From positions 1 through 56,051 of the forward strand of contig NZ_JABXKJ010000009.1 of the NCBI RefSeq assembly GCF_017115085.1: DNA of 56,051 nucleotides, read 5' to 3'. The position numbers and the translations under genes are program-made. The notes under the pieces are model-generated. The model ran no database searches. It saw nothing but the letters and a program-made list of their open reading frames with translations, and had not been told where the DNA came from. This DNA is from Nostoc sp. NMS7. GTDB lineage: Bacteria > Cyanobacteriota > Cyanobacteriia > Cyanobacteriales > Nostocaceae. Below are positions 8,128 through 15,531 of the stretch, in pieces (position 1 is the stretch's first letter; each line of letters opens with the position of its first letter).

Positions 8128-9516
8128 TTAATCCCAGTCACTTTGTGCAGACTGTGATCGCACCATGTTCTTAAATTTTGTTAAGTGTGCATCAAACAGT
8201 AGTTGGATTGTGCCTGTGGCCCCATCGCGGTTTTTAGCAAGGATAATCTCTGCAATTCCTTTCTCTTGCGTGTTTTGGTCGTAATATTCATCACGATATA
8301 ACATGATTACTTTGTCCGCGTCCTGCTCAATCCCGCCACTGTCACGTAAATCTGAGAGCATGGGGCGTTTGTTATTACGGTTTTCTACTGCTCTTGATAG
8401 TTGCGATAAACACATAACAGGGGTCTGTAACTTCATTGCTAAACGCTTCAGTCCGCGTGTCAGCTTTTCTATCTCATTGTTTCTGTTGCCCCCGGAGTTA
8501 CCATCCATCAGTTGCAGATAATCCACAACGATTAACCCCAAATCACGGCGCTCTTGTGCCATGATTTTACGACACTCAGATTCTATATAGCTCAGTGATG
8601 GGTCTGGGCGGTCATCGAGGTAAACAGGTAGCTCTGATAGTGTACCGATGCCCTGTGATAGTGGTTCCCATTGTTTGTTAGAAATGCGCCCTGTTTTCAA
8701 GTAGCCGCTTTCTATGCCAGCCTCACCTGAAAGCGCACGCATGGCAATCTGTAGCTTTGACATTTCCAGACTGAACACGACAACCGGAAACTGGTAAGCT
8801 TGGGCGAGATAAAAAGCTATCTGAGCCGCAAACGCTGATTTCCCCATCGCCGGACGACCCGCAACGATGACTAAATCATTGCGGTTGAATCCGCAAGTCA
8901 TTGCATCAAGATCATAAAAGCCTGTGGGAATGCCAGGTAATACCTTACCTTGGCTGCGGTCTTCAATATCCTGAAACAGATTAATCACCACATCGGAAAT
9001 GTGGCTGGCCCCCGCATTATCAGACGAACGCTGCAACTCATAAATAAAGTCCTGTAATTGTGAGAAGGCTTCCTCTAAGGGCGTTTCTTCATTGGATTTG
9101 TGCTGCAACTCACTTGCAAGGCTTCCCAGTCTACCTAGTTCCCGGCGCTTCCATTTTTCCACAACTAGACCTGCCAGCGCATCAATGTTAACTGCTGATA
9201 CTGTAGAGTCAACCAGCGATGCTAACTTGTTTCGCCCGCCGATAATTTCTAACAAACCATTATCGGCTAAATAATTCGTGATCATCAACAAATCTGTGGG
9301 CAATTCTTGGGCATTCAGTCTCTGCGCTGCGTTGTATATACGACCATGAGCGCTGATATAGAAGTGATGCGGCTTCAAAATGTCGCGGACACGTTCTATG
9401 GCTACTGGGTCAAGCAAGATGCCCCCAAGTATCGCTTCCTCAGATTCAATGCTCTGTGGTGGTAGCTTATTGGCTATCGTAGCAAAAGGAATTACGTTGT
9501 CGTCACTGGCGTACAT
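8128..9516 (-). CDS. dnaB: Replicative DNA helicase DnaB
   Basis: This full-length 462-aa DnaB-family helicase unwinds DNA ahead of the replication fork as a hexameric ring. The N-terminal domain (residues 15-150, PPQSIESEEAILGGILLDP) and RecA-like C-terminal domain are both present: Walker A AGRPAMGKSA near 222, Walker B LGLIVVDYLQLM near 330, LSQLSR near 370 and an arginine finger region DLRDSGGIEQDADKV. The last part (KNRDGATGTIQLLF) is canonical. It follows the initiator-like gene by 73 bases on the same strand, so it is likely a replicon-dedicated helicase rather than the chromosomal copy. Confidence 0.97.
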   Translation of the reverse strand: MYASDDNVIPFATIANKLPPQSIESEEAILGGILLDPVAIERVRDILKPHHFYISAHGRIYNAAQRLNAQELPTDLLMITNYLADNGLLEIIGGRNKLASLVDSTVSAVNIDALAGLVVEKWKRRELGRLGSLASELQHKSNEETPLEEAFSQLQDFIYELQRSSDNAGASHISDVVINLFQDIEDRSQGKVLPGIPTGFYDLDAMTCGFNRNDLVIVAGRPAMGKSAFAAQIAFYLAQAYQFPVVVFSLEMSKLQIAMRALSGEAGIESGYLKTGRISNKQWEPLSQGIGTLSELPVYLDDRPDPSLSYIESECRKIMAQERRDLGLIVVDYLQLMDGNSGGNRNNEIEKLTRGLKRLAMKLQTPVMCLSQLSRAVENRNNKRPMLSDLRDSGGIEQDADKVIMLYRDEYYDQNTQEKGIAEIILAKNRDGATGTIQLLFDAHLTKFKNMVRSQSAQSDWD

Positions 9517-9589
9517 ATTAACCTTTGAGTTCGATTAGGTCTAAATTTTTACAGTCATACATCCAAAACCCTGAAGAGAAGGGGCTTGG

Positions 9590-10681
9590 TCAATCGGGAA
9601 TATCTACAAATCTTTCAGGAAACTTGGCGCTTGCCCATTCGTACCATTTGGCAGATACTTTATGCTTGCAAAACTTAGATAGTCCCTCAGACTGGAGCAT
9701 ACTGTAGTAGTGATCGTGCAGCCACGCCTCCCAACTAGGAAAATCGTAGCGCTGACGCTGTTTCTCTACTTCTGCGGGGTCATCAGCGAAGTTGTTAATT
9801 TTGCGATGTAATGTCCTGCAACCCGCTTTCCATTGCTCAAATAAGCAAAATATCTCTGTACTACCTTCATCTTTTTTAGAAAGCACTGTGGCTACGTATG
9901 GGGCTACGTTATTAATGTCTTTGCTCTGCGATCGCTGATAGGTCTGATAGTAAAGCAGGAAATCCACTTCTTTAACTGGGTCATCACTGAAAACCAAGAT
10001 TTGAGAATGATTCTCACGCGCCGCGCCGGAATTTAGATCCTCATGAGTGGATTTCTCGTTAGTTGCAGAGACTTTCTCTTTATTAACAGCGTAGTGATTA
10101 TCTAGAAGTGCTTTTTCTTGGTCAGTTTCTTTGTTCCTCTTTTCCTCTTTTTTTTTCCCTCCATCGCTCTTAGAGGGATTGACTTTATTAGAGGTATTTA
10201 AGAGGGAATTACTTTCTAGCTCTGTCAGACCTACCCCCCTAGCTCTGTCAGACCTACCCCCTAGCTCTGTCAGACCTACCCCCCCGTTCTGAGAGACCTG
10301 GGTAAGGGTAGGTCTGTGTGAGCTATCCGTACAAAACTCTTTAATAATCGGTATAGGGTTTGACCAATTGCGTCTAGGCGCAACACGATAAATGCAAGTT
10401 GTACCGGGGCGAGACTCTTTGATAATCAAGCCATGTGTCGTTAAAGTCTTTAGCGATCGCTTGACCTGCGCTTCCGACATCCGACAACCTGCCGCCATGT
10501 TCTTATTGCTTTCAAAGGCTTCTCCCTTGCCAGCACGTCTTACGATTCGGCTATATATACGAAATGAATATGGATCAAGCCCAAAATCGTCTAATTCTTT
10601 GTGGACAAAAATAAAATTAAAATCATCTCTGTCGTCATGTGCTATATAGCCATGTGCTTGTTCTACATTTCGAGAGTTCAT
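9590..10681 (-). CDS. Replication initiator-like protein with N-terminal winged helix
   Basis: The 363-aa protein has an N-terminal winged-helix region (residues 20-110; FGLDPYSFRIYSRIVRRAG, then SEAQVKRSLKTLTTHGLIIKE) like DnaD-, RepA_N- or lambda O-type initiators. A polar, low-complexity linker (about 115-230) contains the repeated peptide GVGLTEL encoded by iteron-like 22-bp DNA repeats. A Trp/Tyr-rich C-terminal domain (about 240-360, WEAWLHDHYY, WYEWASAKFPERF) follows. Position directly upstream of dnaB suggests that it binds the repeats inside its own gene and recruits DnaB, as lambda O and P do. That role is inferred, not proven. The promoter region carries a palindrome at 10693-10715 that could be an autoregulatory site. 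Confidence 0.7.
   Translation of the reverse strand: MNSRNVEQAHGYIAHDDRDDFNFIFVHKELDDFGLDPYSFRIYSRIVRRAGKGEAFESNKNMAAGCRMSEAQVKRSLKTLTTHGLIIKESRPGTTCIYRVAPRRNWSNPIPIIKEFCTDSSHRPTLTQVSQNGGVGLTELGGRSDRARGVGLTELESNSLLNTSNKVNPSKSDGGKKKEEKRNKETDQEKALLDNHYAVNKEKVSATNEKSTHEDLNSGAARENHSQILVFSDDPVKEVDFLLYYQTYQRSQSKDINNVAPYVATVLSKKDEGSTEIFCLFEQWKAGCRTLHRKINNFADDPAEVEKQRQRYDFPSWEAWLHDHYYSMLQSEGLSKFCKHKVSAKWYEWASAKFPERFVDIPD
10217..10325. repeat. Iteron-like repeats inside the initiator gene; candidate origin
   Basis: Three direct copies of TAGCTCTGTCAGACCTACCC plus a C-run begin at 10217, 10240 and 10262 (22-23 bp period, one DNA turn pair apart). A partial copy is near 10286-10302, and an inverted degenerate copy is at 10304-10325. 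A T-rich/pyrimidine tract (10125-10165) and an AT-rich patch lie immediately to the left, a possible unwinding element. The organisation matches lambdoid origins located within the initiator gene. Confidence 0.6.
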
Positions 10682-11020
10682 TATGTTACATTCCGAAGTA
10701 TTTGTAATATTTCGGATAACTCCCTTGCAACGCGAACGCAGAACTGCTTATCATAGAGTCAGCGATCGCGGTTCCGAAAAGTCCTACCACAGACAATTTC
10801 GTTTCGGAGTTACCGCTTGTGTACAGCCAAATAATCAAGAAACCCGCTTAGATTCCCGTCCGAGCGGGTTTCTTGATTGGAACACGGGGCAAACATTTGG
10901 CTAACTGTCTGCCCTTTGGCTCTCTCATATCCTTGCCCTGTCGCTCTTGGATATTACACCCAGTTTCACGCCTTACTGGGACAGCGTTTTTGCCTATCCA
11001 GGCTCCATTGCTCTCCCGCT
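10682..11020. other. Region upstream of the initiator gene with palindromes
   Basis: At 10693-10715 a near-perfect palindrome (CCGAAGTATT-TGT-AATATTTCGG) sits just before the initiator start codon and could be an operator. At 10833-10878 a 16-bp perfect stem (AATCAAGAAACCCGCT and complement, loop 14) forms a very stable hairpin, extended by outer GCCAAAT/ATTTGGC arms; it could terminate the XRE transcript or be part of the origin. A weak minus-strand ORF (10848-11039) overlaps it and is not convincing. Confidence 0.5.
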
Positions 11021-11152
11021 TCAGTCTCCACATCCGCAAGTTCGCATAATCAACCCCGTAAGCGGGGCAACTGTATATATATATTGTTTTAAGCGCTCGT
11101 CTATATCGTTTAGCCGCTCTGTTATGTCCTGTGGCTGGTCGGTGTTGATCAT
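11021..11152 (-). CDS. Small 43-aa protein coupled to the XRE regulator
   Basis: The ORF starts with an ATG that overlaps the TGA of the XRE gene by four bases (ATGA) and has a perfect Shine-Dalgarno AAGGAGG six bases upstream, so translation is well supported despite its length. The product begins MINTDQPQDITERLNDIDER, is helical and acidic at first, then has a short hydrophobic part and ends MRTCGCGD. The two cysteines near the end might bind metal. No family is recognised. It could modulate the XRE repressor or replication. Confidence 0.6.
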   Translation of the reverse strand: MINTDQPQDITERLNDIDERLKQYIYTVAPLTGLIMRTCGCGD

Positions 11153-11385
11153 TTATCCTCCTTGTCTTCTTTAATTTCTTCTGGTGGAACCCAGTAAATT
11201 AACTCGCTGGGCTGGACACGGTAAAAATCGCAGATTTTGTTTAAAGCTGTAACTTGTGGTATCCAATCAGGATTATCGTATAAGTTGTAAGCGGTACTGG
11301 GTGCTATGCCCGTATCTTTTTGAAAGCGATAGCGAGTAATCCCCAAACCGTCTACAAATTTCTTGACTTGGTTCCTTATAGGCAT
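11149..11385 (-). CDS. XRE/Cro-type transcriptional regulator
   Basis: The 78-aa protein is a helix-turn-helix domain of Cro/CI type: VDGLGITRYRFQKDTGIAPSTAYNLYDN followed by VTALNKICDFYRVQPSELIYW, then an acidic-basic tail KEDKEDK. It lies upstream of the replication genes and divergent from the plus-strand block starting at 11604. Direct repeats and a palindrome in the intergenic region are candidate operators. It probably controls both directions, in the manner of a phage or plasmid repressor. Close relatives are common on cyanobacterial plasmids. Confidence 0.85.
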   Translation of the reverse strand: MPIRNQVKKFVDGLGITRYRFQKDTGIAPSTAYNLYDNPDWIPQVTALNKICDFYRVQPSELIYWVPPEEIKEDKEDK

Positions 11386-11464
11386 TCAGTAACAATAAAC
11401 GGTTATCAATACAACCATTTATCATTGCTAATTTCCAACCGTTAGTAAATGCCAATCGATTTAT

Positions 11465-11506
11465 ATTAATGAGCGCTTGACATTAATGAGCGGTTTTAGT
11501 TAATAT
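11465..11506 (+). promoter_or_regulatory. Candidate sigma-70 promoter with direct-repeat operator
   Basis: TTGACA at 11477-11482 and TAATAT at 11501-11506 are 18 bases apart and point toward the gene at 11604. Two copies of ATTAATGAGCG at 11465-11475 and 11482-11492 (17-base period) flank and overlap the -35 box, a good position for repression by the divergent XRE protein. Confidence 0.55.
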
Positions 11507-11510
11507 CATA

Positions 11511-11546
11511 GTGTCCGGGTTATCGATACGTCAATAGCCCGGACAC
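11511..11546. promoter_or_regulatory. GC-rich hairpin in the leader
   Basis: GTGTCCGGG and CCCGGACAC pair perfectly around an 18-base loop, directly after the candidate promoter. It would form in the leader of the plus-strand transcript and could attenuate it, or act as a DNA-level operator. Confidence 0.45.
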
Positions 11547-11603
11547 AGTTATCTAGCTATAAACACAGATTATCTGTATTGCGTCCGCTCTATATCTGCG
11601 GTC

Positions 11604-12212
11604 GTGGTAATTGTGCGTGGGAGCATCACAAGCGAGGATTCATGCATATCAATTTACGCAACGCAAGAAGCAATCAACGAACTACCTCTTGAGAGAACAA
11701 TGCTTAATCAAAATCAATTACGAAGGTTAGAAGCAATAGATCGCTGGCTCAGAGAAATTCGAGATTCGGAAGAGTTCAGACAACTAGAATACTCTCCAGA
11801 TGTGATGATAGGGGATGCAATACAAGCAGTGGGCGAACTACTTGACTTTCACGTTCATTGTAATTCCAAGCCCTTGAATTTTACTGATCAAGAGTGGCAT
11901 TCATATCTAGAACAGAAGCCAGTAATGCACATTCGCCGTGTAATTCATTGGCGTGAAAAGATTAACTCATTCATTCAAGATGCTGCGTCAGAAGTAGCAA
12001 TTCTGAGCTTACTAACAACAGGTTTTATGGTTGTTGGTTCTATCTTTTGTCACGGCTTTGACCGCATTGAGGAAAGTAGAGGCGACCAATATCAACCCAC
12101 ATGGATCTACAACGCCAAAATTTTTGAAGGAAGCGCCATCGCATCTATCGCGGTCTTCTTAGGTGCAAGCTTAACAGGCGCGTGTGCGGCTGGAGATAAA
12201 AATGATGATTGA
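11604..12212 (+). CDS. Uncharacterised protein with two membrane segments
   Basis: The ORF from the first GTG is 202 aa. Met33 at 11700, preceded by GAGAG four bases upstream, is a likelier start and gives 170 aa. The N-terminal half is helical and charged (LRRLEAIDRWLREIRDSEEFR). Two hydrophobic stretches follow at about residues 133-150 and 178-197 (VAILSLLTTGFMVVGSIF; AIASIAVFLGASLTGACAA). It is the first gene of the plus-strand block controlled by the divergent promoter region and overlaps the following small gene. The family is not recognised; a plasmid membrane accessory protein is plausible. Confidence 0.65.
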   Translation: MVIVRGSITSEDSCISIYATQEAINELPLERTMLNQNQLRRLEAIDRWLREIRDSEEFRQLEYSPDVMIGDAIQAVGELLDFHVHCNSKPLNFTDQEWHSYLEQKPVMHIRRVIHWREKINSFIQDAASEVAILSLLTTGFMVVGSIFCHGFDRIEESRGDQYQPTWIYNAKIFEGSAIASIAVFLGASLTGACAAGDKNDD

Positions 12213-12474
12213 TAAAGAGCTTGTAGGATGCGTCACGCTATTGAGCCAGAGCAAAACTTACTGGATTAATGGAACGCTGTACAGATATTTAACAAGCAGT
12301 GACAGTATCAGACACACACAATATTATTTCCGTCCTTTACCGCGTCAGTCTAAGAGCGCTGACTTAAAGCTCAATCGTGACAAGGTGCTAAGACGCTGCT
12401 ACGAAGTGCCGAGCTTATATAAACAGCATACAGCAGAGATAACTAACAACTCAATACAGTTGAGTTTGTTCTAA
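12202..12474 (+). CDS. Small uncharacterised basic protein
   Basis: The start MMIDKELVG is chosen because GGAG lies six bases upstream, and it overlaps the previous stop by 11 bases, suggesting coupling. The 90-aa product is basic, with a beta-rich look (CVTLLSQSKTYWINGTLYRYL) and several Arg/Lys residues in the centre, so nucleic-acid binding is possible. No family recognised. Confidence 0.6.
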   Translation: MMIDKELVGCVTLLSQSKTYWINGTLYRYLTSSDSIRHTQYYFRPLPRQSKSADLKLNRDKVLRRCYEVPSLYKQHTAEITNNSIQLSLF

Positions 12475-12801
12475 CCCTTGGTAACATCTAGTACCGCGCA
12501 AAACATCCAAAGGCTTTGGTACAAGCGCGTCAACTAGTCCAAAAGGGGCGTATTCGTGGGGGTAAACGAGAAAGTGTCAGTATGTCATCAAAGCTGACAA
12601 CCCTTGTTATTGCATGGTTATAGCCGATAAAACCAAGGCTAAAACATTTGTCTAAAGTCCAAGATCCAAGGTTATTGATAGTGCCTAGCTAATTTGGCGT
12701 ATCAGGATAACTGTTTCTAGCTAATTTAGCCTATCAAATAACTGGAATTTACGGATAGTCGGTCAATTTTATACACACTCAAGTAATAAAACAGAGTTAA
12801 T
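12475..12801. other. Intergenic region with 32-bp period direct repeats
   Basis: Two imperfect repeats CTAGCTAATTTGGCGTATCA (12685-12713) and CTAGCTAATTTAGCCTATCA (12717-12744) stand 60 bases before the next gene, spaced three helical turns apart, and are likely regulator sites. The rest contains no gene. Confidence 0.45.
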
Positions 12802-13314
12802 GTGGCAACAAAAAAATATGTAGCTAAGTATCGCTTGCTCAAAGAAACTTACGAGGGCATCACGGAAAAAGGCATTTCAGATATCACTTGGTATCGCACA
12901 GTCGCATCCTTGAAGCAATATTTCTCGCTCTCCATTGAATCCGAAAAAGCCATAAGCATTGTTGAAACCTATGCAGGCATGAAGCGTAAGTGTCCAGCCT
13001 TTTCTTTTAGAACCTCTGATTTTAACTCTCGATGGCAAGCCTTTAAACACTTCTATGATGCCCAAGAAGTTCAATACACAGGTCAACAATTCCTAGTAGC
13101 GCTGGCAGACTATCTAAAAATCAACCTTGACGACGTACCCCGCAGCACTCGTTATTACTGGTTTAGCCAAGCAACTCTAAGTTATAACGCCCTTCATACT
13201 TACCACAGCAAAGATTTAGCCCTTGTTGCGTTTGTTGCTGCTAAATGGGCAATCAACAGACGAACGCAGCCCATGAAATCCGCAACCATCTCAGTTTTAA
13301 CACTAGCCCTTTAA
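12802..13314 (+). CDS. Uncharacterised 170-aa protein
   Basis: The start is GTG. The protein is helical, basic and Tyr-rich, with a pattern suggesting a DNA- or protein-binding helical bundle (TWYRTVASLKQYFSLSIES, STRYYWFSQATLSY). It has no membrane segment or known motif. It opens the apparent operon that runs to the membrane ATPase at 15528, with only 12 bases to the next gene. I cannot assign a function. Confidence 0.65.
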   Translation: MATKKYVAKYRLLKETYEGITEKGISDITWYRTVASLKQYFSLSIESEKAISIVETYAGMKRKCPAFSFRTSDFNSRWQAFKHFYDAQEVQYTGQQFLVALADYLKINLDDVPRSTRYYWFSQATLSYNALHTYHSKDLALVAFVAAKWAINRRTQPMKSATISVLTLAL

Positions 13315-13326
13315 GGAGCAATCATC

Positions 13327-13995
13327 ATGTCTGACAAATTTACTAACAATGTCCGCGCTCGTTTGTACAAACAGGGTTATCAAGGATTTACCAAAGACGA
13401 TTACACAACAGCAGCTTTTGCTGTCGAGTGCGATGACCTTGACAATCCAACCAAAGAGCAATTGAGTCAAGCCGTTGACTATCTCAAAGTCAAATCGACA
13501 AGCCAATTATCTGTAGTTGATGAACTCGTTGAAGAAACCTTTCTAGTAGGGTTAGAAGATGCACAACCTGACCCGGAACTTGATAACAGTCAGCTTACGG
13601 TCGCTTCCCAAGAGATTAACAGCATCACTGTAACAAGCTCAGATAAGCGTTCCTTTGTAACAGCCCAATCATCGGCGCTGGGGTTTGAGTTAACCGAACA
13701 AGAAACATTGAGCATTGCTCTTAACGTTGACGACACTTTTACCGACTACAGCCAATTCATCAGTACTGTAACGGCTGCAATCAAGAGCTACGTTGATCAG
13801 AAATTTGATGTCATTGAGCAATCATTTGAAACTAACGCCCAAGACTTGCGAGAACACGTAAGCAACAGAGCTTCTAGATTGAACCAAAAGGTTAACAACT
13901 TTTCAGGAGACATCAAAGCGGATATGGGAGTCATCCGCCAAAACATTAAAAGCACCAAATTCTCAATCCTCGCAAGGCTCAAGGCGGCTCAATAG
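13327..13995 (+). CDS. Uncharacterised 222-aa acidic protein with C-terminal coiled coil
   Basis: It has a strong ribosome binding site (AAGGAG). The N-terminal ~60 residues are compact and mixed (NNVRARLYKQGYQGFTKDDY), the middle is acidic and Ser/Thr-rich, and residues about 150-215 are a coiled coil (AIKSYVDQKFDVIEQSFE, then LREHVSNRASRLNQKVNNF). The length and coiled-coil end suggest a structural or adaptor protein partner of the membrane genes downstream. No family recognised. Confidence 0.65.
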   Translation: MSDKFTNNVRARLYKQGYQGFTKDDYTTAAFAVECDDLDNPTKEQLSQAVDYLKVKSTSQLSVVDELVEETFLVGLEDAQPDPELDNSQLTVASQEINSITVTSSDKRSFVTAQSSALGFELTEQETLSIALNVDDTFTDYSQFISTVTAAIKSYVDQKFDVIEQSFETNAQDLREHVSNRASRLNQKVNNFSGDIKADMGVIRQNIKSTKFSILARLKAAQ

Positions 13996-14002
13996 TGATG
14001 AC

Positions 14003-14317
14003 TTGACGCTGCTTGAGTGCTTGTTTATTCGTTGGGTGAGGATGAGCTACTTCTCAAGAATTGCTGTTAGCTTATGTGCGCTCGGTGCTGTGATTTTACC
14101 CTTGTATAGCTGGGTATATCTGCCAATTCTAGAGCAATCAAGCTATCAGCAATATCTCAAACGAAAGTCAGCTATTGAGCAATATGTAAGGCGAATGGAG
14201 TACCACTGCAATCAAATCTTTACCCCAGAGAAGGAATATCGCTGTGAAAAGTTCAATGAAGCTAAAGAATCTGGTAACTTCCAAATCACGCCACCTAGAG
14301 CGCCAATTAAAAACTAA
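14003..14317 (+). CDS. Small single-pass membrane protein
   Basis: The ORF opens with TTG at 14003; ATG at 14042 (MSYFSRIAVSLCALGAVIL) is an equally likely start and puts the hydrophobic segment right at the N-terminus, as in a signal anchor. The exposed part has a Cys-containing, charged sequence (EYHCNQIFTPEKEYRCEKF), two cysteines 16 residues apart that could form a disulphide outside the membrane. The gene overlaps the next one by 74 bases. No family recognised. Confidence 0.5.
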   Translation: MTLLECLFIRWVRMSYFSRIAVSLCALGAVILPLYSWVYLPILEQSSYQQYLKRKSAIEQYVRRMEYHCNQIFTPEKEYRCEKFNEAKESGNFQITPPRAPIKN

Positions 14318-14897
14318 ATTCAATGCATCTACCAACTTAGTAGTCAGAGCGCTAACAGGCGATAAATCCGCCCTAAAGTTGATAGGACAAATGGGTAATG
14401 ACGGGGCGAAGATTAGCGAATTCGCCCCACAGGTTAGAGAGCAGATGTTAGCTGCTATCAAGGGGACTGAGGACTTAAACGTAGTCCTGAGTGACATCTA
14501 CAAACAAGCTGGTGTTAGCGGCGAGAAGATTGAAAGAGCAGTACAGTCAGCAATTTTAGCTGATACTCATCTAGCGAATATCTTAGAAGAGATGAAGCTT
14601 GATTTTGCTTCATCCAAGGAGAAAGAAGCGCTGCGCCATCAACAATCAACAGACCATTTATTGCTCAAGTCATGGGTGGACAAACACATGATGCAAGTTG
14701 ACGGTGAATACAAGATGTTACAGGCGGAATTGCAGACAGATATTAGACAACAAACAATTGACCTACAACATGATAGAGAACTGGGCAAGTATTACTTAGA
14801 AATGGGTGATAACGCTCGTGATGACTTCAAGCCGAAAAAACAATATGCTGGGCGCTCGATAGTGCAAAAAATCAAGGATGCTCTGCTAGGTTTATGA
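14244..14897 (+). CDS. Uncharacterised 217-aa helical protein
   Basis: Starts at GTG (GGAA upstream) or the ATG at 14256, overlapping the previous gene. It is helical throughout, Gln/Glu/Lys-rich and lacks a membrane segment (motifs LNVVLSDIYKQAGVSGEKI, SSKEKEALRHQQSTDHLLLK). The Gln-rich 155-190 region is coiled-coil-like. It could be a cytosolic adaptor or a structural protein. I cannot name it. Confidence 0.6.
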   Translation: MKSSMKLKNLVTSKSRHLERQLKTKFNASTNLVVRALTGDKSALKLIGQMGNDGAKISEFAPQVREQMLAAIKGTEDLNVVLSDIYKQAGVSGEKIERAVQSAILADTHLANILEEMKLDFASSKEKEALRHQQSTDHLLLKSWVDKHMMQVDGEYKMLQAELQTDIRQQTIDLQHDRELGKYYLEMGDNARDDFKPKKQYAGRSIVQKIKDALLGL

Positions 14898-14906
14898 CAG
14901 TTCAAT

Positions 14907-14938
14907 CCCGACAGTTACCGCCTGAATTAACTGTCGGG
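14907..14938 (+). terminator. Hairpin between operon genes
   Basis: CCCGACAGTTA and TAACTGTCGGG form an 11-bp perfect stem with a 10-base loop in the 64-base gap. No T-run follows, so partial termination, mRNA processing or a protein-binding site are all possible. Confidence 0.5.
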
Positions 14939-14961
14939 CAAGTAAATATCATAACAGTTAT

Positions 14962-15531
14962 ATGACATACGACCTTGAAGAGGATCAAGAGGAATTAGTA
15001 AGCGAAATCGCCCCAGATACGCCGTTACCAAAAGACTTGATAGAACATTTAGAGTCGCGCAAGCAGCACCGCAAAGATGTTATCAATACAACTGAAAAAT
15101 TGACGAGATTCTTTGTCGGTTGGTCGCTAAATTCTACGGGATTCTTTATAGCTAAATATCTCTTAATAACTGGCGGTGGCGTTAATCTCTGGCTGGCAAT
15201 TTCGCTCTCATTTTCTATATGCAGCGTTGGCTCTTTGGCTGGGTTAACGGGCTTGAGAGTTAATTACAACAGTGACGGACTAGAGGTAGATAATATGCAA
15301 AATCTTATAAAAACTGCTGGAGGCTTGGTGTTTGCAGGTATCACAACTTGGTTAGCAGTCAAAGACCATCAATATTTTGAGAATTTGACTAAAGAAACAG
15401 TCACGCAGATTAGCCAAGATATTCAAACCATTGAAAAACAGAACCCGCAATCAGACCCTTGGGTAAGTATTGCAGTCGCGTTGGCTTTATTCATTGGCTC
15501 TATTGCAATTATTTTTAAGGGGCGGGAATGA
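14962..15531 (+). CDS. Uncharacterised polytopic membrane protein
   Basis: The 189-aa protein has a charged N-terminal tail (residues 1-45) and about four hydrophobic segments: near 50-68, 70-95, 112-130 and 165-185 (WLAISLSFSICSVGSLAGL; TAGGLVFAGITTWLAV; WVSIAVALALFIGSIAIIF). It overlaps the ATPase gene by four bases (ATGA), so the two are probably made together and may form a membrane complex. The family is not recognised. Confidence 0.7.
   Translation: MTYDLEEDQEELVSEIAPDTPLPKDLIEHLESRKQHRKDVINTTEKLTRFFVGWSLNSTGFFIAKYLLITGGGVNLWLAISLSFSICSVGSLAGLTGLRVNYNSDGLEVDNMQNLIKTAGGLVFAGITTWLAVKDHQYFENLTKETVTQISQDIQTIEKQNPQSDPWVSIAVALALFIGSIAIIFKGRE

Noticed and set aside
10848..11039. 63-aa minus-strand ORF near the origin region
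   Set aside because: Runs through the strong hairpin and lacks a Shine-Dalgarno sequence; the coupled 43-aa gene just upstream is better supported.
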